Shown here in pieces: positions 6,583-16,603 of a DNA stretch of 45,493 nucleotides. Source of the stretch: an uncultured Alphaproteobacteria bacterium (lineage in GTDB: Bacteria; Pseudomonadota; Alphaproteobacteria; RF32; CAG-239); the NCBI GenBank assembly GCA_949282205.1, contig CASDOS010000026.1, positions 1-45,493 of the forward strand, given 5' to 3'. The translations under genes and the position numbers were made by a program. Under the pieces are notes generated by a model that did not search any database, had not been told where the DNA came from, and saw only the letters and a list, made by a program, of their open reading frames with translations. Position 1 is the stretch's first letter; every line of letters starts with the position of its first letter.

Positions 6583-9500
6583 TTACTTCAATTTATCGAT
6601 CAAACGGGGAAAAGCTTTAGTCAAATAGCGATTAATATTCATCATAAGATTTTCAGCTGCATTGCTATATTTCTCTTTATCCGACACAAGGGTTTCGGAA
6701 ATATTAACCATCCAAGCGCAATAAAAATAGTTTAAGATATCCCAAAAATCGTCTTTAGGATAAAGTTTATTAGATAAACTATTCCACAACAATTGAACAA
6801 ACAACTCTTCAACAGCATAATCAAGCGCCTCACTCTGAGAAGAAAATTTCCCGACAATATCAGGCAACGAATCATCTATATTAAGAGATACGAAACTGTA
6901 TTTACCTTTCTTATGCACAAGATTATAATTATCAAAAACCATTTTCCTCAATTCTTCGAGCGTTTGAGAATAAGCATAGCGCAATTTAGAATCAGTATTA
7001 TAGAGTGAAGTTTTGAGCAATTGGCTCAAGTAGTGAAAAGTTTCATGAATAATTGTTTTTTCATCAGCTTTTTCAAACAAATATATAGTTTTATCCGCAA
7101 TTTCATAAGCCCCTTTTGCAAATTTTCGAAACACCAAAGAAGTACCATCAAAAGCGGCTTTGATTTTATTATCATCATCGGGAATTGAGTTCATTTTTTC
7201 TGGATTAAAATCAACAAATTCCTCAGTATCATCCAATGTAGCGGTAAATTTACGCAACAAGGAATAAGGAAGTTGCGTTTTATCGAGTTGCGGTTTACGA
7301 ATTCTATCATCCCAATAAGCGAAAGACTTCTGCCAATCGGAATAATTTTGGCGTTGCAACATATTTCTGACATCAATATTTCCCTGTGCAAGTTCCCCGC
7401 CCCAAGGAAAAGGAGCCGTATGGAAATAGCCGGAAGTCACTCTGGAGGCGGTAAGAACGGAAAGATTAATTCTGCTTAACAAATCTCTTAAAGAAGAATA
7501 AGCAAAATCACCGAGTTGTCGCTCATGAGGATCAAGAACATGAGCGGCATAACGTTCATCAACTTTCTGATACAACAAATCGAAATTAATATCTTTATAT
7601 TTAAGGTTTTGTATTTTTTGTGAAGATGCGTTTTGCAAAGAGGTTGTATCTATGCTTTGACTTTTATAGATGTCTAAAATCGGCAGCGGCACATCTTTAT
7701 CAATCCAAAACTGAGCAACATCTTCATCAGGAAGATAGGTTGCGACAAAATCCTCTAACAAATACGCCATTTTATTCATCATTTGCGCTTTAGCCAAATA
7801 CAAATGTCTATCCATAAAATTATGTCTTTGTGAGGAAGATAGCGCCAAATCAAAATGTTCCCGCATTTGGATGGCAAAGGCAGCCCCTTTCATCAACAAA
7901 TCTTTTAAATTAGTATAATCAAATTGTCTGACATCGATTTCCAAAACATCGTTTTCGAGTTTTTTATCTCGATAGAAATGATATCCGTCATTAGAATTAA
8001 GTTCGGTAAAACGAACAATAACATTTTTCAAATCTGGATAATTTTTATAGAGTTCCTCATGATCAAGCAAATCGCCCAGCATCATTTCTTTATTATCCAA
8101 AAGCAATTGCCGTTCTCTCCAATAAGAACGCAGGCTTCTATCACCGTTATCAACACGATCTTTAATAAAAGCGTTAGCAGCTTGAATATCGCGGAGTTCG
8201 GCTTGTTTAGCAAATTCGATTTCCTTATGAAAACGATAGATACGATATATTCTGTCCAAAAATTCACTTATGAAAGATTTGTCGATATGTCTTAACGAGC
8301 GATATCTCGGCAAAGCCAAAAATCTCTCACTCATAGATAAAGGGATATGAGCAAGTCGATAGAGTTTAGACAAGTAATTAGGATTAAAATAGGGTTTATG
8401 AAAATCCCCCTGTCCTGCAAGATATAATTGATACATTTTATTAACCGTCAAATCATCAAACATTTCAAAATTTTCGCGCAATCCCATACTTTGTATAGCT
8501 TTTTGACGTTTTGCGGCTTCATTAAGAAGTTCCACATCAAGTTTTTGAGAAAGTGCGTCCAACATAGGTGTTTTCGCCTGATTCTTTTTTAAGAATTCAT
8601 CCAAACGTTGAATATTAGAATCTTCATCAATTGAGCTTGACCAAATATCGCTCATAAAATTAAAGAAGGACTTTTCTTCCAAAGCCGCGCGAATAATTTT
8701 CAATTGTTCAGCGGTATAATACCTATCTGGTGAAAATTTATTTGAATTAGCCGCCTTCCACTTACGCAGCAATCCCTGAGAAGAGTTGCTTACCTCATCG
8801 TCATTACGTTTTTGTACGGCTATATAATCATCCAAAGCAACAAGCTCACCGGATGCTTTGGAAATATCGGCATCAATTTCCTGTGCGGAGATATTTTTCC
8901 AACGCAAATTCCAAACCAAATTTCCTTGAGCATTTTCATGAACGTTGATGTGAAGAAAATTTCGTTTTCCATCCACTTCAATCGGCAGATAAGAAAAATA
9001 AGTATTTTTAGCAGCTGATTTTGTTTTTCTGTCATTTTTATCTGCTTGCGAAACAAACATAGCTTTTTCGAGCAACATCGGCAGATAAGGAATAAGTAAT
9101 TTATTCTCATCGCTAAGATTTTGTGTATTTTTAAGCGCCGGTATTTTGATTTCAATTTCCTGATTAAGCGAAGGATTAAAGATTTTCATTCCTTGATAAG
9201 AATTAAGTAAATCCTTCATAGTCTGATTAAAGACTTCAGGCTTTTCATTTTTATAATCGGAAGCACGAACAGCAACCAAGACGTCATTTGATGTATCTGG
9301 ATCAGGTGTTCCATTGAGATTATCGGAAAGACTTTGCGTGTATAAATTATCGTCAAGAGAAGACGCATTACCATCTCTGTCTAATTCAGAAGATTGGATT
9401 GAAGAAGGAGTTTCGTCACCATTATTTAGTCCATTTTCGTTCGCCGAAGTAAATTGCTCAATATCCCCATCATCCAACAAATCAAATTTATCTCTGTCAA

Positions 9501-11832
9501 TCAACAATTGCTTTAAGGTTTTATCGCGAATATAAACCGGTATAGAACCGCCCTTTTTATTTTTCTCGACCTCTATACGATGCTCATAACCGCTAACTAA
9601 GGCCAATACTTGATTATCAATTGTTTCTTGTTTTGCTTTAATATTTCGTTCAAACGCATCTTCAGGATCGGTAAAAGAGAGATTATTAGCTATATCAGGT
9701 TTAAAGGAAAACCGCCCGCTATAATTTTCATCTAAGAAATCAATAAAATCGCTGTACATATAATTATAAATTTCCTCAAGCACATTAGCATCACTGGCCA
9801 TAGAGTTTTCGAACGAGCGAAGATTAATGATTTCCAAGGCTTCCATTTTTTCCAATTGTTGAATATAGTCATGCCAATATCGTTTAGGCAGATCTTTTTC
9901 ATCAACCTTAAAATCAAGTTTTAATTTAGCCTTAGCATCACTGATTTCGAAACGCCATAGGCCGTCACCTCCGCGATACCAACCCGTTTTAGCCCAAATT
10001 GCGCGAGGATTAATTTTATTTTCCTCCATTTTATAAGCCTCCCGAAGTCTGTCAATATTAGCAAATTTCGCACCGACACCGCCAAATTGAAACTGCAACT
10101 TAGCCTCGGGAGCGACTTGTTTTTTAAAATTTTCATAAGTTATTTTTTTAATTTCAGGCAGTCCGTCCCAAAGGATTTTCTGAGGAGAAAAGGATTTATC
10201 TGCCGCATAAAACGCCATAATATTGGCTTGCACCATACTTGCGGTAATTTTCGCTTTAGTATCATCATGAGTTGCATTAAAAGTGCGTTGATACATTTCG
10301 TCATAAATTTTTCTAAGCGCATTCAAATCGGCTTTCCGCATGGATTTATCTTTCCAAGAAGCCTGCATAGCGTCACGTTCCAAAGTATTAAGATTCTGCT
10401 CCAAAGAATAAGAGAACACCTTACTGAAAGCCTCAGGTTTGGTTTGCAGCAATTCCATAGCATTTTTTTTAAAGAGTTCAATATCTCCGTCGCTAACACC
10501 TTTAAGCAACATACGTCTTCGCACATCATCAAAAGTTTTATGAGCATAATACGCAGTACCGTCAACAGCCATCAAAGCGGAAGTACCGGCAATTGCGCCG
10601 ATAGCGCTCTCGACCAATCCCTCAAACAAATCTTGAGTATCGTCAATTCCGACTTGCCGCACTAAATTTTCGGCCAACAATTGTTGAAGCACTTCCGTAC
10701 CGGCTTCACGCAGCGGTGCTCCGAGAATTTCCTTAGCAATCATTTTGGAAGTCATTTTCGCTCTGTTTTCAATTTGTTTAGGCAAAGGATTAAATATTTT
10801 ATCAATAGCAAAGGTCGTAGCACCGGAAAGCAGAGCCAATGTATTTGCGGTATCAATATTTCCCTCTTTATCAAAAGATTCATTAAAGACCTGCGCAGCC
10901 CCGCCACCGGCAAAGAGCGCATAAGTAGGCGCGGCACCGATATATTTCGCCATAGCGCCCATAGACAAGACTTGAGCGGATCCCTGCCCCAAAACATTAG
11001 CTAATTTTTCCCAACTAGGATCGGTATTATATGCGGTTTGCATTGGGGACAAGACGGAATTAGTTTCAACTCGATCGGCGTAATATTGAAATTTATCACC
11101 GATATTTTTAAGTAAAGTACCGGCTTGAGGAGCAAACAAGGTCGTTCCGGCAGTAAGAGCCGCGGTTCCGAGATGTTTATTTTCGATATTTGCGCCAAAA
11201 GCGGAAAGAACATTTCCCATCATTCGCAAATTATCGGAAGTAAATCCGCGAGCCGCCGCTTTAAGCGTTTCTTTACTGAAGGCCGCCGCGTCAAAATCCC
11301 CCATATTTCCTTGGTCATACGCCCATTTGTATTGAGCGACATCTTCCCCGAAACTTTCTAAAGCATTCCAATAAGTACGCACATCTGTTGCTTGTTTAAG
11401 CCAGTCACCGACAGCCTGAAAAGCGGAATGAGGTTTTTGCGTATCAAGAGTATCGGCGGAAAGTTGCGGAAATTGCAAATTATGTTCATTTTCGAGATAA
11501 GAAAACGGCATATTGCTATCATCGTCGTCATCACCAAAATCCAATTGCAAATCTTCGGCTTGCGCTTCAACATCCGTTGAAGAAGAAACAACACTTTGCT
11601 CAGCCACGGCCGCCGCACTCGGAGGCGTAGCATCATCATCATCGTTCGCCACGGGAACGGGTATCGTATTTTGTTTATAAAGAGCATATTCATCATCGTT
11701 TTGGATTGGTAAAATCGTTTGATTAGCCTCGTCGTCGGCATACGGCAGCGGTGTCATCAACAAATCGGCCTGATTGTTTAAAGATTGACCGATTTGTGTC
11801 GTTTCAATAAAATCATTATCCCCTGTATTCAT
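6583..11832 (-). CDS. Giant phage internal/ejection protein with HExxH motif
   Basis: A 1749-residue protein, last in the virion cassette, in the position of T7 gp15/gp16 ejection proteins. The N-terminal ~120 residues are acidic and disordered (runs of Asp). Residues of about 150-430 are Ala/Gly-rich and amphipathic (GQGSAQVLSMGAMAKYIGAA, SAIGAIAGTSALMAV), as in proteins that form membrane channels. The long middle is helical and charged. Near the C-terminus IIHETFHYLSQLL gives HExxH at residues 1596-1600, with acidic EALDYAVEELF about 70 residues on, a possible third zinc ligand. Such zincin modules occur in phage polyvalent proteins. I see no lytic transglycosylase signature. AGGAA precedes the ATG. 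It may be co-injected and act in the host; that role is inference. Confidence 0.72.
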   Translation of the reverse strand: MNTGDNDFIETTQIGQSLNNQADLLMTPLPYADDEANQTILPIQNDDEYALYKQNTIPVPVANDDDDATPPSAAAVAEQSVVSSSTDVEAQAEDLQLDFGDDDDDSNMPFSYLENEHNLQFPQLSADTLDTQKPHSAFQAVGDWLKQATDVRTYWNALESFGEDVAQYKWAYDQGNMGDFDAAAFSKETLKAAARGFTSDNLRMMGNVLSAFGANIENKHLGTAALTAGTTLFAPQAGTLLKNIGDKFQYYADRVETNSVLSPMQTAYNTDPSWEKLANVLGQGSAQVLSMGAMAKYIGAAPTYALFAGGGAAQVFNESFDKEGNIDTANTLALLSGATTFAIDKIFNPLPKQIENRAKMTSKMIAKEILGAPLREAGTEVLQQLLAENLVRQVGIDDTQDLFEGLVESAIGAIAGTSALMAVDGTAYYAHKTFDDVRRRMLLKGVSDGDIELFKKNAMELLQTKPEAFSKVFSYSLEQNLNTLERDAMQASWKDKSMRKADLNALRKIYDEMYQRTFNATHDDTKAKITASMVQANIMAFYAADKSFSPQKILWDGLPEIKKITYENFKKQVAPEAKLQFQFGGVGAKFANIDRLREAYKMEENKINPRAIWAKTGWYRGGDGLWRFEISDAKAKLKLDFKVDEKDLPKRYWHDYIQQLEKMEALEIINLRSFENSMASDANVLEEIYNYMYSDFIDFLDENYSGRFSFKPDIANNLSFTDPEDAFERNIKAKQETIDNQVLALVSGYEHRIEVEKNKKGGSIPVYIRDKTLKQLLIDRDKFDLLDDGDIEQFTSANENGLNNGDETPSSIQSSELDRDGNASSLDDNLYTQSLSDNLNGTPDPDTSNDVLVAVRASDYKNEKPEVFNQTMKDLLNSYQGMKIFNPSLNQEIEIKIPALKNTQNLSDENKLLIPYLPMLLEKAMFVSQADKNDRKTKSAAKNTYFSYLPIEVDGKRNFLHINVHENAQGNLVWNLRWKNISAQEIDADISKASGELVALDDYIAVQKRNDDEVSNSSQGLLRKWKAANSNKFSPDRYYTAEQLKIIRAALEEKSFFNFMSDIWSSSIDEDSNIQRLDEFLKKNQAKTPMLDALSQKLDVELLNEAAKRQKAIQSMGLRENFEMFDDLTVNKMYQLYLAGQGDFHKPYFNPNYLSKLYRLAHIPLSMSERFLALPRYRSLRHIDKSFISEFLDRIYRIYRFHKEIEFAKQAELRDIQAANAFIKDRVDNGDRSLRSYWRERQLLLDNKEMMLGDLLDHEELYKNYPDLKNVIVRFTELNSNDGYHFYRDKKLENDVLEIDVRQFDYTNLKDLLMKGAAFAIQMREHFDLALSSSQRHNFMDRHLYLAKAQMMNKMAYLLEDFVATYLPDEDVAQFWIDKDVPLPILDIYKSQSIDTTSLQNASSQKIQNLKYKDINFDLLYQKVDERYAAHVLDPHERQLGDFAYSSLRDLLSRINLSVLTASRVTSGYFHTAPFPWGGELAQGNIDVRNMLQRQNYSDWQKSFAYWDDRIRKPQLDKTQLPYSLLRKFTATLDDTEEFVDFNPEKMNSIPDDDNKIKAAFDGTSLVFRKFAKGAYEIADKTIYLFEKADEKTIIHETFHYLSQLLKTSLYNTDSKLRYAYSQTLEELRKMVFDNYNLVHKKGKYSFVSLNIDDSLPDIVGKFSSQSEALDYAVEELFVQLLWNSLSNKLYPKDDFWDILNYFYCAWMVNISETLVSDKEKYSNAAENLMMNINRYLTKAFPRLIDKLK

Positions 11833-11864
11833 ATCAAATTCCTAAACTAAAAAAAATAAATCAA

Positions 11865-13508
11865 CTAACCTTTCATAACAGCCAAACGCCCTTTGAAATA
11901 AAATTTATCCCCCGGAGCCAAATCAGCATTCATCAACTCTTCATACGAATTAAATTGCGGATAAGAGAGTTCTTTACGTTGCCTATCACGAGCGATTTGC
12001 CGCATTGTTTCGATTTTATCTTCGCTATAGGGCGCCGTCTGCGCATATTTTTTCCAAATCGGCAAGACATCAGTGCCCGAATAAGCGGATTGAAGAGCTT
12101 GTTTAAGTTCACCGAAAGACGCGGCTTCATGAGAGTTATTAATTTTCAGTTTTAAATCATTTGTAACATTATCCAAAGCCTTGCGAGAAATTTGTTTTTC
12201 GGTCAAAGGAGTTAACTGACCGCCGTTTTGCAACAAAGCGGAAGTCAGAGCGGTTTTCTGCGCATAGTAATTCTGATAAAGGTTCAAAGCAAATCGCGCC
12301 TTATCTTCCATAAGTGTCTTCGCAACAAAATCGCCGCGTGTTAAAGATGCGGCAACATCAGCCCCGAAGGCTTTATCGGCCAGAGCGTCAATTTCTTTAT
12401 CAAACATTAAATCAGCGGTATTTTTATCGACCTGCGCGGCAACAAGTTGATTTTGCAAAGCTGCGGTTTCTTCAAATCCGAGTTTATTCTGTCGATAAGC
12501 ATTGATGAGATAGTTAGAAGCGTCGCTGAGTTCTTGCGTAGAAAGTTGTGCCCCCTCGTTCATTTTACGAACCAAACGATAGGTTTCGGTCAACGGCGTA
12601 TCGGAACGTTGCTCTGTATCCCCCCAAACACGCCCTGTAAGCGAATTTTGAGTATCATCATTTTGTGCCAAAACAAAATACTGAGCCGGAGAGATTTCTC
12701 CTCTTTCTTTTTTCTGCCACAAATTCTGCAAATCGCTCAAACGATTAATATCGGTCAAACGCGATTGTTTTTGTTGTTCTTTATTAAGGAAATCGGCATT
12801 TAAGGCTTTCGTCTGCTGAATTTGATTTTTCAACATCGATTTAAGCGTTTCGTCATTAAAATAAGTATCAACAGCTTTACCGGCGGCATCGGGATTATGA
12901 AGAGCCAGATTAAGGATACCTGTTTTAAGGTATCCCTGCCGATAAGTTTCCTTATCCTTTTCGTTTAAGAAAGGAGTATTTTGAATTTCGTCGGTTCCCA
13001 TCTGCAACAATTTACCTGCTTTAAGTTCATCTTGAGTTTCCGCCAAAAGATTTTGGTTATCAGCAAGCATGGAATTAAGACTTTGTTTACCGAAATCGAT
13101 TTGTTTTTTTGCAACAATTTTCCGAGTATCATTTTGATTGGCCGCAAGAATTTTATCACCGTGATTTTTCCAAAAATTTTTAAGATTAACATCGCCGTCA
13201 AATTGCGCCGCCAAAATATCATCATTATTTTTGACAATTTCGTTAAGTTGCTCGGGAGATTGAGCATTTTCAAGCGCCTGTCTTGTAGCTTTCAACGACA
13301 TATCCGCCTGCATTGCCAAGCGTTCATCTTCAGTTTTTTTAAATTTATCGGCCAACACATCCGCCGTAGCAAGCAAGACAGAATCTGCATAGAGATTAGG
13401 CTCGGAAGCGATAAAACGCCGAGCCGGAGCCGTAATGTGAGCCGCGACGGGTTTATTAGCCATAACGCCGCTCAATCCCATAGAAGGAATTTTTTGTTTA
13501 TTAGCCAT
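11865..13508 (-). CDS. Phage internal virion/core protein (gp15-like position)
   Basis: A 547-residue, highly helical protein rich in Gln, Asn, Ala and Lys (QALENAQSPEQLNEIVKNND, NLLAETQDELKAGKLLQMGT), the usual look of podoviral inner-core or ejection proteins. It lies between the gp14-like gene and the giant last gene, matching T7 gp15 by position; sequence identity to gp15 cannot be claimed by eye. The start at 13508 is preferred over the ATG at 13514 because GGAG sits seven bases upstream. Sixteen bases separate it from the gp14-like stop and 32 from the next start, so it is in the same operon. Confidence 0.7.
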   Translation of the reverse strand: MANKQKIPSMGLSGVMANKPVAAHITAPARRFIASEPNLYADSVLLATADVLADKFKKTEDERLAMQADMSLKATRQALENAQSPEQLNEIVKNNDDILAAQFDGDVNLKNFWKNHGDKILAANQNDTRKIVAKKQIDFGKQSLNSMLADNQNLLAETQDELKAGKLLQMGTDEIQNTPFLNEKDKETYRQGYLKTGILNLALHNPDAAGKAVDTYFNDETLKSMLKNQIQQTKALNADFLNKEQQKQSRLTDINRLSDLQNLWQKKERGEISPAQYFVLAQNDDTQNSLTGRVWGDTEQRSDTPLTETYRLVRKMNEGAQLSTQELSDASNYLINAYRQNKLGFEETAALQNQLVAAQVDKNTADLMFDKEIDALADKAFGADVAASLTRGDFVAKTLMEDKARFALNLYQNYYAQKTALTSALLQNGGQLTPLTEKQISRKALDNVTNDLKLKINNSHEAASFGELKQALQSAYSGTDVLPIWKKYAQTAPYSEDKIETMRQIARDRQRKELSYPQFNSYEELMNADLAPGDKFYFKGRLAVMKG

Positions 13509-13529
13509 AATCATTCTCCGAACCGCGAA

Positions 13530-13991
13530 TTAAAACAAAGAAGAAAGCGAAGACGAAAGTCCGCTGAGCAAATTACTGCTAAAACGATTTTTGCCTTCTT
13601 TTTTATATTGTTTGGCATTAGCTTCTTCAATTAGCGCCTGATACAAATAATTTTCGGCCTCGCTTTCGACTTTAAATCGTTCATTTAAGATATTCTGTTC
13701 CAAAGCCGAAGCAGTTGTGGCCAAAGCGGTAGTCGTCGTCGGACTTTCGCCCATACCGGCCTCACCGGCGCTGGCGGCAGCCGAAGCGACAGTCGCTCTT
13801 TTTTGCAAACGCAAAGCATCTTCGTTATAAGCCCCGCTCAAACGAATATTTTGCGCATTATTCCGATACGTCTGAGCATTTTGCAAAGCCAATTGCGCTT
13901 TAGTTTCATATTCATTTTGTTCCGCTTTACCTTTCAAGAAGCCGGAAGCGAAATTGATACCGGCTTTAATTAAGAGAGCCTGAGCTACCAT
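13530..13991 (-). CDS. Phage internal core protein, gp14-like
   Basis: A 153-residue protein from the ATG at 13991 (AAGGA nine bases upstream; the frame is open to 14033). It starts MVAQALLIKAGINFASGFLK, a hydrophobic amphipathic helix, followed by KAEQNEYETKAQLALQNAQTY and a Gly/Ala/Thr-rich segment, then a helical region and a Ser/Leu-rich tail. This architecture (short hydrophobic head, then Gln/Ala coiled helix with N-AR/IR repeats) is that of the virion core protein of T7-like phages (gp14), which is ejected and forms an outer-membrane pore. It overlaps the upstream gp13-like gene by 26 bases. Confidence 0.75.
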   Translation of the reverse strand: MVAQALLIKAGINFASGFLKGKAEQNEYETKAQLALQNAQTYRNNAQNIRLSGAYNEDALRLQKRATVASAAASAGEAGMGESPTTTTALATTASALEQNILNERFKVESEAENYLYQALIEEANAKQYKKEGKNRFSSNLLSGLSSSLSSLF

Positions 13992-14418
13992 AATAAAAAT
14001 TCCTTTCATAAAGTTGATAAGTTTTCCCACCAAAAAAGTTCGTCAAAACGCGCGAAGGATTAAAATCGAGCAAGTGAGCAAGCCGTTTAGCCTGCAAAAA
14101 ATCATCTCTGACGGTCATAAAAATGCGTTTAATTCCCAAGCGATAGGCTTGTTGAGGAATTTCCCTTTCCAAGAAATGAGTCAATTGAAAAAGTTTCCGT
14201 CCGATATTATTCCCGATAAGGGCATAGCACTGCGCCACCAGTTCTCCGTGCCACTCAAACACATCAAAACCGCAAACCGCCAGAATTTGATTATTTTCAT
14301 CCACCAGAGAATAAGCCGCAATATGATCAAATCCCTCAGCAAAAATTTGCGCTTCATGAATTTGCGCCGTTTGCGGAACCACAAAAAAAGCATCACCCGT
14401 CCGATAATCTCTTATCAT
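13966..14418 (-). CDS. Phage GNAT-like protein, T7 gp13-like
   Basis: A 150-residue protein from the ATG at 14418 (GGAG eight bases upstream). It begins MIRDYRTGDAFFVVPQTAQI and contains ENNQILAVCGFDVFEWHGEL and EREIPQQAYRLGIKRIFMTV, the strand pattern of an N-acetyltransferase fold. Small GNAT-like proteins of this size and place are the gp13 type (DUF2833) of T7-like phages, needed for virion assembly but not known as enzymes. The acetyl-CoA loop (R/Q-x-x-G-x-G/A) is not convincing here, so it is probably structural. It follows the nozzle gene after a terminator-like hairpin and overlaps the gp14-like gene. Confidence 0.7.
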   Translation of the reverse strand: MIRDYRTGDAFFVVPQTAQIHEAQIFAEGFDHIAAYSLVDENNQILAVCGFDVFEWHGELVAQCYALIGNNIGRKLFQLTHFLEREIPQQAYRLGIKRIFMTVRDDFLQAKRLAHLLDFNPSRVLTNFFGGKTYQLYERNFYYGSSGSLN

Positions 14419-14439
14419 GCCTAAAACTCCATAAAAAAA

Positions 14440-14454
14440 GAGGTATATAACCTC
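14440..14454 (-). terminator. Terminator-like hairpin between nozzle and gp13-like genes
   Basis: Minus strand GAGGT, loop TATAT, ACCTC, then seven T. It ends 21 bases before the gp13-like ATG. The 5-bp stem is short, so it may be a weak terminator or an RNA processing hairpin. Confidence 0.5.
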
Positions 14455-14470
14455 CATATCCGCGCCAAAA

Positions 14471-16603
14471 TCATTCATTAACATCCAAATACGGCACAAT
14501 AGCCAGAATATTCAGCGGCAACGGAGAATTTGTTTGTATCAAGAAAGTTGCGGCTTGTTCATTTTGCGTAGTAGAGCCGTTAAACAAGATTTCTTTATTT
14601 CCGGTAAAGAGTTCCTGAGGCGCATTCATGGGAGCATCTGTTTTACGATATAAAATATCGGTCAATGAATTTTCATTTTCCCCGATTTGCCCGCCACCGG
14701 AGAGATAAAGTGTCAGCAGAACATGATTTATGCGTTGTTTTTGCCCGATACCGCTGCCGTATTCGTTAGGGATATAGATATTTTGCGGAATAAATTGACT
14801 ACAAATTTTAAGCCCGACGACCAAATGAGAAACCGACTTTGGAACATTAATTTTACCATTATAAACCACCTGAGCTGGTAAGACAACACCATCAGCATAG
14901 AGAGAAACTTCTTTTCCCTCCAAATGGTTCAAACCGGAAAGTTCATTTGTTTGATCATCGGAACTTTTATCAAAGACGACAGCAGCGTCAAGATAAACAG
15001 CATTTTGCCGCATATAAAGAGCCTCTTGATTATTTTTCACTTCCAGATTATCGCTCCAAAGCTGAGAAACAGGCACGGTTTGCGGCAATCCATTATCCAT
15101 CCACTCGACGGATCTGAGATATGTACTGTTAATCACGCGTTGCACTTCCACCCAAAGCTCATCACGATTATCTTCCAGGTTAGGAATAACGGTTAAACTT
15201 TCGATTGAACCGGAAACATCATGTCTTGAGAAAGCGGCCACTTCTTGTTCAGAAGAAAAAGTAATGGCAGCCAAAGATCCATCACCGACCAAGCACCACA
15301 AGACTTTATCAGGGACTTCTTGATAAGCCATGGAAACGATACGAGATTGAAACAAATGCTTACCCAAAATAGAAACATCAGTTTGGTCATAACCGTCATT
15401 ATAATAATTATACATCAAATCGCGCAAGCTCAAGCCGTATCGATCGACAAACAAGACGTGAGCGCCGATAGCCACGGGCATAATCGCCTTACTGCCGACG
15501 GTAGAAATTTGCGAAATACGAATATTATCAGACGCCATTGCCTGCGAAGAAGTAATTGCATCGATATAAAATTCCGCCGCGCCCGTACCGACAAAAAGAG
15601 CATCCCGAGCATAAAGCCATTTACCCTCATTAAATTCTGTACTAAGCACCGGTACGGTAATAGCGGTTTCGGCGGTAGCTTCACCGCAATCCATATCGGC
15701 AAAATTATTATAATCGCCGGAATAAGATAAACAGACATTAGGACCTGTTTCGGAATTAAGTAAAAAAGCGAATCTGTTTCTGAAAAAGGCGCCTGAAATC
15801 GGATAAGCCGTTCCTTGATGTATCATTCCAAATTCCCAACAAACCGTACCGTTTTCAAGCGCATCCGGCAAACGAGAAACAACCTGAGCCATAACATGTT
15901 GAGCATCTGTAAATTCGGTAATTTTAACAATACCGATACCATCGTGAACATACTGCCACGATATGCTGCCGTCAGAACGCGTACCTTCGCTGTGTACTGG
16001 TTTAATAGCGCCGGTTTGGCCCGTTCCGACCGCCATATAATATTTATTATCGGAAGAACGTATTTCCATTGCCTCGACATTAACTCCGGCGCTCCAAGGT
16101 TTTGTATCATCATCAAGAACGCGTAATCTGACCAACCTTCCGACATCGGTAGCCGCAAAAATATCGTCCGAAGCAGTTAATTGTGTCGTACCTGTTTTTT
16201 CGGTAGCGGAAATCATCGTTTCGGAAGTATTCATACTCAAAAAGGGACCGTTACGCAGTTCCAATTCTTCCAAACGCCAATCATCATTAGCATAACGTTT
16301 AAGCAACATAATGGGATGATTGGCATTAAAGATATACATAATATCGGAATGTTGAATTGTTTGTATTTTGCAACATAATTCATCATCATCCCACAAATCA
16401 TTATAAGTATAAGGAGAAGACAGTTCCAGAGGCGGAAAAGCCTCATCGGGTTCATCGTCCGTAGCCCCCGAAGTAGAAACCACATATTTTCGCACCAAAT
16501 CTCTCTGAGCGTAAAGACGGATTTTAAGATGACTGAATTCGACGACATAAGCGACACGATGACTGTATTTAAACGGAAACAAAAAACTTCTGGCATTAGA
16601 CAT
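14471..16603 (-). CDS. Phage tail nozzle (tail tubular protein B), C-terminal part
   Basis: A 710-residue protein that starts where related nozzle proteins are already about 60 residues in: ARSFLFPFKYSHRVAYVVEF then SHLKIRLY matches the usual (R)LIPF-FS---AYVLEFGH--IRFY block. The next landmarks are also present: SSPYTYNDL (usually ATPYTEADL), IQTIQHSDIMYIFNANHP, and W-LE. The rest is beta-propeller-like, as in T7 gp12 and marine podovirus nozzles. The gene's ATG overlaps the stop of the upstream gene by eight bases (ATGTCTAA) and AAGGA precedes it, so the two halves are likely translated together. It is a tail-tip protein through which DNA leaves the virion. Confidence 0.85.
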   Translation of the reverse strand: MSNARSFLFPFKYSHRVAYVVEFSHLKIRLYAQRDLVRKYVVSTSGATDDEPDEAFPPLELSSPYTYNDLWDDDELCCKIQTIQHSDIMYIFNANHPIMLLKRYANDDWRLEELELRNGPFLSMNTSETMISATEKTGTTQLTASDDIFAATDVGRLVRLRVLDDDTKPWSAGVNVEAMEIRSSDNKYYMAVGTGQTGAIKPVHSEGTRSDGSISWQYVHDGIGIVKITEFTDAQHVMAQVVSRLPDALENGTVCWEFGMIHQGTAYPISGAFFRNRFAFLLNSETGPNVCLSYSGDYNNFADMDCGEATAETAITVPVLSTEFNEGKWLYARDALFVGTGAAEFYIDAITSSQAMASDNIRISQISTVGSKAIMPVAIGAHVLFVDRYGLSLRDLMYNYYNDGYDQTDVSILGKHLFQSRIVSMAYQEVPDKVLWCLVGDGSLAAITFSSEQEVAAFSRHDVSGSIESLTVIPNLEDNRDELWVEVQRVINSTYLRSVEWMDNGLPQTVPVSQLWSDNLEVKNNQEALYMRQNAVYLDAAVVFDKSSDDQTNELSGLNHLEGKEVSLYADGVVLPAQVVYNGKINVPKSVSHLVVGLKICSQFIPQNIYIPNEYGSGIGQKQRINHVLLTLYLSGGGQIGENENSLTDILYRKTDAPMNAPQELFTGNKEILFNGSTTQNEQAATFLIQTNSPLPLNILAIVPYLDVNE

